Assembly: GCA_964035545.1 (NCBI GenBank) | Contig: OZ037767.1 | Coordinates: 3,905,680 to 3,969,679, forward strand | Reading direction: 5' to 3' | DNA: 64,000 nt | DNA from: Bugula neritina | Lineage: Eukaryota; Bryozoa; Gymnolaemata; Cheilostomatida; Bugulidae | Part shown: in pieces, positions 24,680 to 38,263 of the stretch | Layout of the letters: every line of letters begins with the position of its first letter | Numbering within the stretch: position 1 is the first letter of the stretch | Position numbers and translations under genes: made by a program | The notes under the pieces: model-generated | Told to the model about the DNA's origin: nothing | What the model saw: the letters and a program-made list of their open reading frames with translations, nothing else | The model's database searches: none

Positions 24680-27624
24680 GTATAAAGGCAACTTTACTCT
24701 ACCACTTAGAGTACACATGCACTTATAGCTGCATCTGTTTCCATTTTAGAAATCACCAACTGGCAATATTCAAAATAATGGCAGTCTTCCAGTTACCTAC
24801 TGCCAAAATATAGAAGGGGCAAGAATATATGCAGACAAAGAAATAGATGAACTAGACTAGCTATAACTACTAGTTATTCATGCGCAATATATAGACTGAA
24901 TACAGACTGTAGTTTGGCATCTGCAAAGAAATAAATAAAGTGGAGTAACTGACATGAATATAGGTTGAGGGGAATGTACAGTCTACATTATGAAGGAAAT
25001 TGCGCCGATGCTGTAGTGTGGTAGTCAGCAACTGCTGACTTACTAATAATCCTATAAATCTTTATTTTTCAACTGTTTATAAATTTTTATTTTTCAACTG
25101 TTTATAGTAAGATTTAATATAGGAAAAATGTGTCTTCGTTTAACAACTTCAGTTATTGTTGAGCAAACAAAAGGTAGACAACTCTGGAGCCAGGAACTGT
25201 GATAGAATTTTTACACAACTTGCTTTATATAAGATATTAAATCAATCAAATAGTGATGTTATTAATTTTTTGCTACCATTATAAATCATACATTACACAT
25301 TACATGTTAAATAATAAAATAATGAAACATTAGAAAATAAAATGGTTTTACATTGCTTACACTTTCACTAGTAAACTTGAATGTGTAACAACGTCAACCA
25401 ATCATCTTTCAGCTCCATACTATTCATATTTGTATTATTCACACCTGTTCTCACCTATCTCCTCTTTGTTCTGTTCGGGTAGCGGGTTTCATATTTATAG
25501 TATAATATAATGTAATAGTGTATTGCATAAATGTGATTATTTAAGTATAAGATTTTTTAAGTCTAATATAGACTGCTTCAAGTTGTAAATGTAAATAATA
25601 TTAATACAAAACCACCTTTACACAATAAACTGTTTAAAATAAACAGCCTAATAACATCAACTTGCTTTTACTTCAACATTGATTTAACCAATGATTATAT
25701 GAAAGCAATGGTTTTTGACTCGCATTTGAAAAAATCTTGTTACACCTTTCAATTGTGGAATAACTCTTATATTATTATTGTAGATGTTATGTTATAAATA
25801 TTTTTTTATTATAAAATAAACAGTATTTTTATGTAATGGCTGCCACACACGACATTGTCACATGATGCTACAGAATATCTTGATTTGACAAGTGTCTAAG
25901 AGCAAAGAGTGCTTAGTTCACCATCAGCCAATCACAAACAAGGTGTTGGATAATCTGCTTCCTCCATAATGCTGAATTCTTGTAAAATAACTTTATTTAT
26001 GAAAATATTTTATAGATTTTATAATATGTAAATTACTATACGTATATTAATTTAGTCCAGCAATAAATTATACATTAGAACTTGCAGATACCAGTTTTAA
26101 AAAATATTGTAATAAAAAAAACTAGATCATGCTTGCCAGCTTTATGTGAGAGTGGAATTTTATGTTCTTTTTTATTCATTCATTTCAATGAAAGGGAGAG
26201 TAGGAGCTGGAATATACCCCAATAATCTGAATAAACTGGTTCATCTTGTTTTAGTAAGGATGGGAGTGCCGCTTTAGTGTTTCTAATTAATGCTAGTGTT
26301 GCAATCCACTGAGCTGGAAAAGACCAATAAAATTATCGAGTTCGATGTTGCAATCATTGCGAAAGATTATAGCAGGGATGATTCATCAAGAGCATCGGAT
26401 AAGTGCAATAAAACTGCGGTACGGTAATTATTCTAGCCGTACTGAACAGGAAATATTTTCCTTATCTTTACATTGTGTATAATTAGGTTATCTTTCAAGA
26501 CGACTTTACTTTGATTGGCTACAGCGTGTTGCGGGTCAATCCTTGGATCGGGTCATTTATACGTCACTATCTAATAGCACATGTAGTTAAACTCGTCAAC
26601 AAGCTTGCAGGGTAATCGATGCAAAACAGAACCATTATTATATTAGTAGTAAATGTAATACTAATAGTAATAGTTATAGTAAATATAATACTAATACTAT
26701 TAGTATTACATTTACTATAACTATTACTATTAGTAATAGTAATATCTTACTGATTCTACTAGTACTAGTACTACTAGTTGAGTACTGCTACTACTAGTAG
26801 TAATACTATTACTAGTACTTAAACTTAGTCTTAGTTTTGATATCAGATAATTATATTGGATTTGATAATCATAATCATAATGGTATTGATAATCATAATA
26901 TTGATAACTATAAATAGACTAATCGTAATACTAATATATTATTAATAGTAATACTAATAGTAATAGTCACATTCATTAGTGATTAGATTAGTTATTTAGT
27001 CATTACTAATAGTAATCTGATAGTTCTACTTATAGTAATACTAATACTAATAGTAGCCTAATGCCAATCTGAATCTAATGCAAATGCTTATAGTTTTACT
27101 TATATTATAGTAATAGTAATACTAATACTCAAATAGTTAATAACTATAAGTATATCAAATTCAATAATCAATATGAATACGGATATCAAAGTCAACTGAC
27201 ACTGTCAATGATTATGACAATGAGTATCAGTATGAGTTGTTGTACAAAGTCTAATATTGCTGGCATTTGACTTCAAATTGAGTTCAAAACGACAGTTTAA
27301 TGTTCAGTTTATGGTTAAAGTTTACAATGTTATGACTAATTGTAATCACCCAGAGACAGTAATCAATGTCAGTCAAGTAGATTTGATGCTAAAAGTAAAT
27401 GTAGAGATATTAAAATTTTTGTAGCTCTTTAGAATGTGATTGCTTTATTTACTATTTAGACGACTTTTCAGCCTACAAGTAGTACTGTTCAAATAGCTGT
27501 GATTCTGCATTTACCACGATTTTATCTTTACAATTCAGCTGCTGGTGTTTGATTTTTGTTGTACTCTACAACTGTAAATTTATTCTTCAACTTTTTGAAA
27601 ACATCTGATGTTTTTAGAATAGCC
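24680..27624. other. Gene-free region between arrestin copies 1 and 2
   Basis: No arrestin C-domain exon was recognised. A tandem pair of TTTTTCAACTGTTTATA lies near 25070-25105. From about 26640 to 27180 it is low-complexity TAATAG/TAGTAA/GATAATCATAAT sequence containing a 40-bp-armed inverted repeat. The rest is AT-rich. Confidence 0.6.
26657..26737. repeat. Near-perfect inverted repeat in TAATAG low-complexity DNA
   Basis: 40-bp arms at 26657-26696 and 26698-26737 around a single central base, with two or three mismatches. They are built of AATACTAATAGTAATAG-type motifs and embedded in about 540 bp of similar degenerate repeats. Confidence 0.8.
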
Positions 27625-28889
27625 ATGGCACCTCAGATCCTAATAGAGTTTCTGGATACACTACCTGGCTCTGAGTCTATATACAGAGTACCGAGTAACA
27701 TCAGGGGCGTGGCCAAACTGACTGTTCAAGACAAGCCAGTCGACGCCCAGGCTGTCGCAGTCACCTTCTTTGGTATTTCGAAGTTCAAGTTTCACAAGCG
27801 TCCTTCTTCAAACCGCACGGAGATATACCGGGCGGAGTTTGTCTTGACCAATCAGACAATAGTCATTCAGACAGGTTTGTGTCAGTCATAGCTTTTCAAC
27901 TATCAATATTTTTTTAATATTCCACTATGGATCATTTACAGTTGTAATTGTTGTTGTTATCTATATTTTATGATTGTCATTAAATTTAAATATGTTATGC
28001 AAATATATTGTATTGTATGCTTTGGCAGTATTTAGTTTATCCTAGCAGTACCAAGGTTTCATATACCACTGCTATTTGATGTCAATTCTAGAACCTTATT
28101 CTGATTGAGCTCTGTGGAGTAAGAGTTTATCTATACAACATGATGTTTGCTGTGTATAGCTATAAGAAGATTAGACTAAGTTTCTAACATCAGCTTATTA
28201 TGTTCTGCTTCAGGTTCCACGGCTAACAACCCCCTAAGGCCTGGCGACTACGCTTTCCCATTTGTATTTCGGACGACAGATGAGACTGGAAGGTGTGCAA
28301 TTCTATCCTAGTTAATATTTTATATTATGCAGTGCTAGCTTGTGTATTATACAGTGCTAACGTGCCTATTCTGCAGTGCTAACTTGTATATTATAATAAA
28401 TTAGCGTATATACTATATTGTATATGTTATTGTACATTATTTATTGTACACACTTGTTCAAAGAAATGTTGGCAAGCTGTGGCATTTCTTTATCACTTAT
28501 GCTGGGTGTCCCACTGTGGTCCTGGGAATGCTTTTACTACTAACCTTTCAATCAACTGATGCTTCAGTTAAGCCTAAAGTTTCAAGTTGACCAGCTGTTC
28601 TCCTCTCGTAGGTTTCTTCACTCATCCATCGCGGATACTCACGGTGAGATCAGATATCAGCTGGAGGCTAAACTGTACGGTGCTAAAAGTGCAAGGGCTG
28701 CTTCGGACACTAAACTAGTGACCCTCGTAAACCCCCCTTTCATCAGCAGATTGCCATTGGCTGAGCGGGTAAGTGTCTTACTGCTACTGCTACTGCTGCC
28801 GCTGCTGCTGCTGCTACTACTACTACTACTGCTGCTGCTACTACTAGTACTACTGCTGCTGCTACTACTGCTACTGCTGCTACTACTAG

Positions 28890-28922
<33 letters not shown>

Positions 28923-30624
28923 CACTACCACCGCCACCACCACCACCACCACCACCACCACCACCACCACCACCACCACCACCACCACCACCACCACCAC
29001 CACCACCACCGCTTTATATTACAGGAGAGACAGTATGGGGAAGATGACATGACTATGGGCTGTTGCTGTTGGAGACCATACAGCGTCAAGTTAACTGCTG
29101 AGATACCCAAAGGAGCATACAGACCAGGTAATTAATTCTCCACCAACACTCCATGTATCACAGCGATTCTTGCAAAAACATTTCTACATATTAGTGCTGT
29201 GAGATAAGAAGTTTCACCTACTGGTTTTGTTGTATTGAAATTTTTGCCTGTTGCTATTTAAAATTGTATTATTACAGAAATAAAAATTTTATCATTAACC
29301 ATCCTAAATGCATGTAGTCACAACTTCTAATTGGCATACTCTAAATATCTCCAAGTTATCGCATTGGCAGTAGAAGGTATGTCATGAGATTGTTGCTATG
29401 GCGAGTTTGTCGCATATTTCAGGGGAGACGATTGAAGTGAAGCTGCACGTGGTGAGTCACTCTCCAAAGATGATGACTCCCAAAGTGTCTTTGGTAAAGA
29501 CGCGACGCATCATGATCAATGAAGCGGAACATAAGGATAACATGAAGATATACTCACACAAGTGTATGTGTTTATGTTGCTATGGTGATGAGTAAACTGT
29601 TTTGCTCTGTTGTTTAACTGAAGACATCAATGTTTGTTGACATTGATGAATGTCTAATTTAATGTAGCACCATTCAATACGCTGTACTGAATTCCATTGT
29701 TCAGAATTCAAAATTTATTTAAATTAGCATATATATCAAATTTTAAAACGTTATCTGCCATTGCAGAATTTTTTGGGGAAATACATGCAAAAGAGGATTT
29801 TTTAATTACTGGGATATTAAATTTAAGTTGTTACACATACATTGTAAACATTGCTGCTCCAATGCATTCACCTTGAATTGATTAGAAAATTCACCATTTC
29901 ATTTTGTTTTCTCATTTGAACAGTAAAAGACGCCATTCTGCCTATGGCTCAGGGCTGGTCAACAATAATGACGATATTTATTCCACCGAACATGCACCCC
30001 GGCACTGTGCGAGATGTTGGTTACCTGGATGTCAACTACACTGTCAAGGTTTGTATGTTATGGTGATATTTATAGAGAAGGTGGGGGGGGGTAATTCCTA
30101 ATAGTTGCAGCTATTTCTCGTTTAACATGCAAAATTATGTGATAAATCGACTAAACCCTGTTTTTTGAAATACAAATCTTTTCAAGTAGAATTGATAGCT
30201 GCACTACATTTCATAGTAAAAGTAGAGTTTCGGACCTGAATATTTTGTCTGGCTATTTGAAAGCAACTTTATTTGCTCCTGTTTGGTGGTGCGACAACTC
30301 CTGTGTGTTAGAAAGTTATTCTAGCTGCAGTAAGATATTAATAAGTAGTCTATCAGGTAAATTTAAACTAGTCTCATGTAACAGTCTAATAGTCATTTCA
30401 GTCCCTTGACCTATTCACTTCTGCTCATATCTAACTAATAAGACAACTCCTATTAATAGAATATAATTCCAACCGCACAGATTTTGAGGTCTCTTTTCAT
30501 AACTTTCGAACTCTAAGTAAAGTCTGCACCTTGTGACACCTGTATATGCTTTCAGGCTGCAGTGAGCATTCCGTGGGAGATCTTTGATGCCGAAGTCAAG
30601 TTGCCTATTGTGATTGGTCAATAG
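27625..30624 (+). CDS. Arrestin-domain-containing protein, copy 2 (complete)
   Basis: Seven exons: 27625-27874, 28214-28292, 28612-28768, 29025-29127, 29423-29563, 29924-30048 and 30556-30624 (TAG), giving 307 residues. The N-terminal arrestin sandwich shows a beta-strand pattern with VAKLTVQDKP and VLTNQTIV; exon 2 has RPGDYAFPFVF and exon 3 EIRYQLEAKL. Exon 4 ends IPKGAYRPG, exon 5 opens ETIEVKLHV, and the C-terminal domain closes on LPIVIGQ, a recognisable arrestin-fold end. Proteins of this alpha-arrestin type act in the cytosol as adaptors that link membrane cargo to ubiquitin ligases and endosomal sorting. No PPxY tail follows the fold, so direct binding to NEDD4-type WW domains is not supported. 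Cargo is unknown. ATG 27625 was chosen because it starts at the family's first strand. AATAAA lies at 31005. Confidence 0.93.
28324..28395. repeat. Three-copy 22-bp tandem repeat in intron 2 of arrestin copy 2
   Basis: CAGTGCTA recurs at 28330, 28352 and 28374 with similar AT-rich spacers. Confidence 0.75.
28778..29010. repeat. Compound CTG/CTA and ACC trinucleotide microsatellite
   Basis: Imperfect (CTR)n from about 28778 to 28920 passes into nearly pure (ACC)n from about 28921 to 29010, ending 14 nt before the acceptor of exon 4 of arrestin copy 2. It sits entirely in the intron. Leu and Pro runs read across it are not in frame with exon 4. Confidence 0.95.
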
Positions 30625-32284
30625 ACAGTAAACCGCCATTTCCTGTGTTTCATAACCCACTACTCTACCTACTGAAAATCTGACTTATAAAGAGAAAATA
30701 CATCTATAGAGAGAAACTGCATTTACAAAGAGAAACTGCATGAATTATAAAAAGTTATTTGTTCTGTAATTATAATATATGGTTTAGTATCTGTTTCATT
30801 CACTGCCCTACACGATGTTCAATACATTTGGACTAAATGTATTACTACTGCATAATATATGATATACTCATACAATGTTTGTCTTACGAAATACATTCAT
30901 CCTTTTGTACTATTATATTTTTTTTATGCATGTTCTATCATTAGCCATTATTTTGTGCACCTAGAATCTTGACTGTGTTATATTTTATATAAATGTCTGT
31001 ATTTAATAAATGTCATTTTTATTCGGGGGAAAAAGTTTAGCAATTTGTAATTACTTTTGCGTTACTAAAAGTCCGAACTTCAAAAGGCTATAGTGTTCAA
31101 CAATATTTCATTAAAGCACAATAATGAGGCAAGTTAATGTAGTTCAAAGATTTTTATTGAAATCGTTGGGTTTTGTTTGACATGTCTTATTACGCTCTTC
31201 ATTGCTTATTAGAGAAAGGAAACTAATGCATTGATACAGAAATTTTTAATGTTTATATTAAAATATGTTGGTCTGACTAACATTTTTGCTTAAATTTTGC
31301 AATAACTAATAATACTATGCTGGATACATATAAAAATTCATTTACATGATTTTCTATTTATAGCTTACCTACTTGGCAATAAAGTGATATATAAATAGAA
31401 AAATTACCTGGGCACTGAATTATCTAGTAGAGAGCATAATGTCAGATTTAGTGTCATCTTATATTGAGTCAACATAAAATACAAGTAGATCTATTTGCTG
31501 CACACTTACAACTAATTCATGGATAGCATCTCCCTTACATAGTCCAGTGAAATATTGGTAGAGATGTAAATCATAAATATTAAGTTAGTTATACATCAAC
31601 AATTATTATTACGCATATAGTAAATACCTTCATTAGACAAGAGTAAAGTGATAACACCCTACGCAAGGGCGTGCAAGACATTGCATAGTTCAAAATTGAT
31701 GTGAAAAACATGGGTTATATGTAATGGGAAACTGTATTTTTCAACATCAACACAAGTTTTTTAATTTTGCGTTCCCATGTAACATATTATGTGTTTATCA
31801 TTATAGTCCATATAAAAGCATGCAATAATGATAATATTGGTGTCCAGTTCTAATATTTATAAACAGTGTTGAAAAAATAAACATATCTAATTATTAAGCA
31901 TTGTACAAAATGTATAAGTATTTAGTAAGTATATACAGCAGTTACGTAAGTTTGCAGTGAGCTATAAATAAGACACTTGCAGTGTAGTAGTAGAAATATT
32001 TTATATACCCATCAGCATGTATGTACAGATACTGCAGATTGCTGTACAAAGCTAAGTTGCTTCTAAGCCTTTCTGTAAATAGTGTAAATAGCATCGCTGA
32101 GCCAACCACTTTTATGGAATATACAAATTCGAATAACACATAATATCCACTGACCCACATTTTATAACACTATTTGCAATGCAAGATTCATTTACAAATA
32201 TCATTTCTGTGAAGGTAGATCTGGTTTACTACTAGACTATCAGACCAGAAGTTAAACCAGATTCTAGTGGTTGTTACTATCAAT
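30625..32284. other. Intergenic region between arrestin copies 2 and 3
   Basis: Contains the 3' UTR of copy 2 with AATAAA at 31005-31010, and the promoter region of copy 3. It is AT-rich; I see no coding exon or mobile element. Confidence 0.6.
31005..31010 (+). promoter_or_regulatory. Candidate polyadenylation signal of arrestin copy 2
   Basis: AATAAA about 380 nt after the stop codon, followed by a T-rich stretch. Confidence 0.45.
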
Positions 32285-35247
32285 ATGCCAGCATCAGTGT
32301 CTTTGCGTTTAGTGAAAGAATTTGATGACTTAGATGCATTTAAAGAAAATGAGGGAACATACAGAGTGCCGGGCAGTGTGAAAGGTCTTGTGAAGGTAAG
32401 TATAACAGATGCACCGGCAGACGTACAGGCGTTGGTTGTCAACTTCACCGGTCACTCCAGATTTTCGTTTTCTACAAACTCGGGAACTGTAAGGCTAACA
32501 GTACGGAAGAAAGAAGGCGTTGTCACCAACCAAACTATGATTGTGCCAACAGGCAAGTTGTATTTATTAGTTCTAACTAACCTCTATTGGTGAGTTATAG
32601 GAAATTATATTGTTTTAGATGTCATTTTAGCTTGTCGATAAGCCAGCATATAGCATAGCTATTATAACAAAATAAAGCTTAACAAAAAACCCAGTATTGA
32701 ATAATTTGGCAAGTTGCCCAGTTAAGAAAATAATATTAAGATTTGCAATATATAGGACTGTCATACCATAGCCATATTTAGGTACAGTACTGAAAATTTT
32801 TAATGACTTCAGCTTTTTATAGTGTTTTTAATAAATTTTGATGTGAATGCGGGTTAAAATTCTTGAGAGAAAATAACTTCTTTGCTACATTGCTAATCTA
32901 GAACACAGGCTTTTCTCAATTTCTCCATTACTGTACTTACCTCACCATGGCATACAGTTCCTGTAACTGCTGTGTTTGTAATAAACGTCACACTATATAC
33001 AGGTTGGAGAGCAAATACCCTAATTGGAGTTGGGGTGTACGTGTATGCATTTGAGTTTGATACTGTGAATGAAGACGGAAAGTAAGTAATCGCTTCCTCA
33101 GAAAGTTTGACATTTTTATATCTCTAAATCTTTTGACCCTAGATTACATAATATATGGAGCATGGAAAAGTTTATAAATTACTTAGGATTTTTCTTCCTA
33201 TATACACTTTTTTTATTCAATAGTTAAACACCTTGATAATCAATTAGTATGAATTTGACTTAATTGAATGTTGAAAGTTTGACAGAATTTACTATACTTT
33301 CCTGGAGTATGCATTGCTATGCAATAATGTACAATACTATGCAATACTTATATGCAATAATATACAATATTATGCAATACTTAAATGCAATAATATACAA
33401 TATTATGCAATACTATGCATTACTACGCAATAATATACAATACTATGCAATAATCCTCTATAGAATGGATTCTATTTAAGATTTTCATTCATGAATTTAT
33501 TCATCCTAATCTAACTCTTATTTTAAAATAATTCAAATTAGAACTCAACAGTATACTATAATATTTTTGCCAACAGACATCTCTGCCCATCTGTGTCGGG
33601 AGAGCTGGGAAGTGTTGGATATGAAGTAGAAGCTCGGTTGTACTGCACACACGCAGCTAACAACACGACAGCTAAGCAGACGGTTACTCTATTGAATAAC
33701 TTGGAAGTAGAGAAACTATCTGCTATAGAAAAGGTGATTGAATAAAAAGAGCTACTCATTAATTGCGTTATTTTATTTTTAACTTTTTTAAATTTCTTTT
33801 TCAAAATTTTGTTTCAGTCAGAGAAAAAAGTCGATGATGAGTTTAATGTGGGTTGTTGTTGGAACTCTGGAGTTGTGAGATCAGCCGTGGAAATTCCGAA
33901 AGGAGCTTATATACCAGGTAGAGCATTGGCTATTTTACTTCAAAAGCAGAGTTTTTCCCAGAACAAATGTTTGATGAGGTAAACTGCGGGGGAAAAATCT
34001 TGGCAACTATGCCAGTGAGCTATGACTACCAGAATTTCAAATAAACTAATTTAAAGGAATATCTAATAGCTTAGATGCATCAAAGCTTTGCTTAGTTATA
34101 TAATATAAATAATGGTTCATTTTTGTTGGGCTAGCTTCACTTTTAAAATTAAATTGTCTTACCGCCCGTTTCTAAGGGGAACGCTGCTGAAACTTTTGTG
34201 GCTATGCATATACCTTCCAGTACTCAATATTTTTAGAAGGGGAACAATTCCTATTATTTCAGTTCTTTTTTCCCTATAAAACAAATAGGAAAATTAACTC
34301 ATATCTAGCTGAATATTTTCCAGGGGAGATAATTGAGATAAAACTAGATGTTGCTAATAGCTCACGGAAGAGAGTCGTAGCATCAGCAGGATTATATCAA
34401 GTAACTCGAATCATTATTGACGGGCATGCTAAAACAGAGGAAAAGGAAGTGCTTGTTTACCCAGGTAGTGTTGGTTAACTTTATTAGTGCTTTACCTAAA
34501 ACAGTATGTTGGTGAAAAATTTCAAACGTTGGAAGTTAGAAATAACATTGGAAATTTTTAACACCCACAAGCTTGTAGAAACAGTTGGGTTATATTATAT
34601 TTTCTGCCAAACATAATCATCATCTTTGATTATTTGATTAGATTATTGAACAAAGCTTAGTTATAAAAATATAATTTATTCATTAGTCAGAAGAAAATTA
34701 GGATTAGGTTAGAAACTGAAGGATTCTCCTTAAAAAAGTCAATACAAGAATTTTCCTTGCATTCTTTTGAAGAAGCAAACTGGTGTTTTAATTTGGAATC
34801 TTAACTTGCTTTTTCATTCTGGTTTATTATCAGAATAAAGTCAAAATTAAAATTTCTTCATCATTTAAGCAATCATGAAGCATTTTCTTTATCAGACAAT
34901 ATATATTATATAGTTTATTATTATTCTAACTTGAACTAATCTATTGTAGAAAAAGAAATAATACCACCATACATTAGTAACTGGTCAACAACTATGAGTA
35001 TAATAATTCCGGAAGAATTTCATCCAGGTTCTCTGTATGGTCTGACATCATTAGAACTTGGATACTTTGTCTTGGTATGATCTCTTTATTTACAGTGTGA
35101 TGTCAGAAGAAATTATATTAGCGTATTATTCTGTATTATATATATTATTTCTAACAGCAACTATATGGACATTTACAGGTGAAGCTTGATGTTTCGTGGA
35201 ATTTGCCTTCTCAGTATCTCAGACTGCCAATTGTGATTGGACAATGA
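32285..35247 (+). CDS. Arrestin-domain-containing protein, copy 3 (complete)
   Basis: Seven exons: 32285-32552, 33003-33081, 33577-33733, 33818-33917, 34324-34464, 34950-35074 and 35179-35247 (TGA), giving 312 residues. Exons 2, 3, 5, 6 and 7 have exactly the lengths of those in copy 2 (79, 157, 141, 125, 69 nt), and all phases agree. Shared motifs are GLVKVSITDAPAD and VTNQTMIVPTG in exon 1, VGYEVEARLY in exon 3, a CCW motif and IPKGAYIPG in exon 4, GEIIEIKLDV in exon 5, WSTTMSIIIP in exon 6 and LPIVIGQ at the end. The fold and likely role as a cytosolic trafficking adaptor are as for copy 2, and again no PPxY tail is present. Intron 1 begins with GC rather than GT (GGCAAGT); phase requires this site. 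The two copies diverge enough in protein sequence that the duplication is not recent. Confidence 0.93.
32862..32945 (-). mobile_element. MITE family 1, copy 3 (partial)
   Basis: Read on the minus strand it opens GAGGTAAGTA then CAGTAATGGAGAAATTGAGA and follows copies 1 and 2 through CAAGAATTTT, then stops. It lies in intron 1 of arrestin copy 3. The TA in front of CAGT is what a mariner-type insertion would leave. Confidence 0.75.
33319..33453. repeat. 33-bp tandem repeat in intron 2 of arrestin copy 3
   Basis: ATGCAATAATRTACAATAYT units start at 33319, 33352 and 33385, followed by partial, shuffled units. Confidence 0.85.
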
Positions 35248-38200
35248 GTGGAGGTCTGTATGTGAAGCTCAAATAATGTTTAACCAACCAGTAATTATTG
35301 CTCTCGGCAGTACTTATATTATGATATCAATATTTTTTGTAAATATAAACATTTTTCTGCAAACAACACTATTCTTTAAATATTACATAACCTAATATAT
35401 GGCAACTATTTTCAATAGCATTTAATCATGTTATGTTCAAATGTTTATGGTACACCAAATAGTTGGCCAAATGCAGATGTCATGTTTTCAAGAATTCAAG
35501 ATGATAATATAGTTGCTTTGAATGAATCTAGCACTAGAATTGCTTCCCCCCCCCCCCAATATATTATTTATGCACATTTATTTTCCTTTGTGGCAATATA
35601 TGTTTTTAGTGGTGGTAATAATTAGAAAGAATTTGTTATTACGTACTGTTTGAGAATTTTAGTAGTAAATTTAAAGATAGTGTATTTTACCGGTATTTTT
35701 TGGTTTACTTCTAGCATAGAGTCTTTTGAGTTTTTAAACCCGTGCACTTTTGCATCCAGTTCAGCTTATAAAGATTAGCTTATATAGATGTATACTGTGA
35801 CAGCTTAGTGTGTATACTTATTTCTTATATTGTAGTGTTGATAAAAATGAATTGTATACGCTAGACAATTGGAAAATACATAATTTATAACTAAACTGAA
35901 CTAGTTCTAGTCTTACTTTGTAGAAACTATCAAATTACAAAAATTCAAGCATGCATTCTAATATAATTTTACTCATGTAACCTACAATCATACACATAAT
36001 AATCACTAAGATTTTTAAAGCATTTGGTTACGACAAAATCCAATCCAAGTTTTATTATCACACAGTTTTGTGGATGAACTTTATGAATGCTAGTTCTTAT
36101 GACTGGACATTAGAGCAAGTGTAGCTAGCGCAACTAGGTTAAGTCACCCTGACTCAAATGCGTGATAGATGAGCACTTGATATTCTTTAACTAACATATT
36201 GACTTGGTAGATGCATTAACTTGGATTGACTTGAAATTTCGCATAACTTGTGGCTTGTCTTTAAAATTATAGCAGGCCAAAAGCCAAAGTGACAAAATTA
36301 AATTAAAAACCTGAAGTCAACTAATCTAATTTTCCTATATTAGTATCTACGGTGCCTGCTTCACTGTGTTATTGTCACACGTTTTTGAAACTAGCACATA
36401 CTTGCCATTAGACAGGTTAATATCAAATCCTGAATATTTTTACATTCAGTCAATCATATAAGTTTCTGGTGTTCAAAATCTGTTTTATTAAAATTTGAAG
36501 ATTAATCGATCTGCCTAAAACTTAGATGTCGACTATAATTATAGAAGTTTGTGACAATGTTGTAATGGCATTAATAATGCATTCTATCACAGACAGAAAG
36601 TGTTGAAATAAATTTGATAAATTTTGTGAATTAAATAATACTTTAATAAAAGTTGTTTAAAATATTATATTAAGCAAATTTGCAGCCCCAATTAGTACAG
36701 GTCAGTTAATGATTTAGTTAGTAAAGTTTGTTCCAAAGCATAACTTTTTTGTCTGTAACCTAATATAGAAAATTAAGGAGTTTTAGAGAAATTAATTAGC
36801 AACTAAGAGCAAGTAGCTTAAGTTAGGTATAGCAGATGTAGTATAACTTTGAATATTGTTATATCTATACATTCAATCTATTATACTGCTAAAGGCTGGC
36901 TTTAATTGTTAATGATGTATAGGAAAACATGTAATAACATTTCAGCTTAATTATAGATTATCACTTATGAAAAACCAGACTTATCTCAAAGTTCTGAACA
37001 AAACTACTTTACCAGAAAGTCAAGTATGCTAATTTAATCACTCAATATATTATTGAGAACTCACATTAATAACACTAGTATTGCTACTGAAGAAATCAAC
37101 TCTAAACTGGTTTTATGCAATAAGTTGCCTCTATAATTGTAAGCTATTTTAGAAAGCAGTTGCAGGCCATAAGTTTGGACTGCATGAATGTTTGACTTTT
37201 TTTAGGTCATTGTTTGTGTGCCACATGATCCATCTCACAAAATTCTGTGAAATTAATGCAAGATATTAATTCCACTTGTAGCCTGCATATACAATACCTG
37301 TCTAAAAATATGATATACTCAATAATATGATGCATCAATCCAATTATATACCTATCTTCTGTTATATAATGTACAAAAGGGGTAAATTTTCAGGGCTGCT
37401 TATATGCTATGATTTCAAGGCATGTCTGTTAAATGAATGTATTTGATTAGAGAGCTTTCATAACGGAGACAATAAACTGGTGCCCTGCACATGTTTTAAT
37501 ACGCTACAGTCAAGTATGTGCATTTACAGCCCTACTTTTTTCTGCAAACTAGAGATGTTAGAGCTTATATTTAGAAGTTGTGGACTAATATAGACAAAAT
37601 TCAACATTACTCAATGTTTCAAAACATTTTTATTTTACATGACGTAGGTACTTCAAAGATTATGTAAAATTTGTAGTAAACGTTTAGTAGATGTAACATG
37701 CTCTGGGCTTAAAGCCTACACTTCATTGTGAACACCAATCTACAAATTTTATAAATTGGCTTACAATAATATATTTTATTGAATAATTTAAATAAATTTT
37801 AAAAGGCGGTATGCACCTCTGCGACGGCCTACGTACAGATTGTGAGAATATTTCAAAGTTTATACATCAAACAAAAAATTTTACGTAGACTAAAGACATT
37901 CGTCATTACAAAAATAATTTAAATTGGAATTTTAATGCCGTACAAGAAAGTCAGCTGAGGAAAATTAAACTTTTATCCTGATAGGAGTGGCGTAGGCAAG
38001 GGAAGGAAGTGCTCCACCTTTTATTCAAAGAGTGTAGTTGATTAAAACAAACCCTTTGTTATCGAGTTTTAGGAATTTTAAATCTATAATCAACAACATG
38101 CTTCAAGTCCCAGTTTATTGAAATTGGGTTAAGCATTCTCAGACAGGTATAAATGAGCTGAAATTTTAAACTTAAGCCACTTTGAAGGCAGCAGTCAAAG

Positions 38201-38263
38201 CAGCAGTTAAAGCAGCAGGCAGACATAATTTTAATTGGCTATCAAGCAGAGGTATATACAGAC
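35248..38263. other. Gene-free region between the arrestin cluster and the KG/Kunitz gene
   Basis: About 3 kb of AT-rich sequence. I found no exon, tRNA or mobile element; only a short poly-C run (about 35548-35557) and the TATA-like motif of the next gene at 38149 stand out. Confidence 0.6.
38149..38154 (+). promoter_or_regulatory. Possible TATA box of the KG-repeat/Kunitz gene
   Basis: TATAAA in the context CAGGTATAAATG, 115 bp before the start codon, a suitable distance for a short 5' UTR. Confidence 0.35.

Noticed and set aside
28743-29110. Poly-Leu/poly-Pro frame and minus-strand poly-Val and poly-Trp frames
   Set aside because: All come from the CTR/ACC trinucleotide array. The plus frame runs on from arrestin exon 3 but is out of frame with exon 4, and a GTAAGT donor ends exon 3 first.
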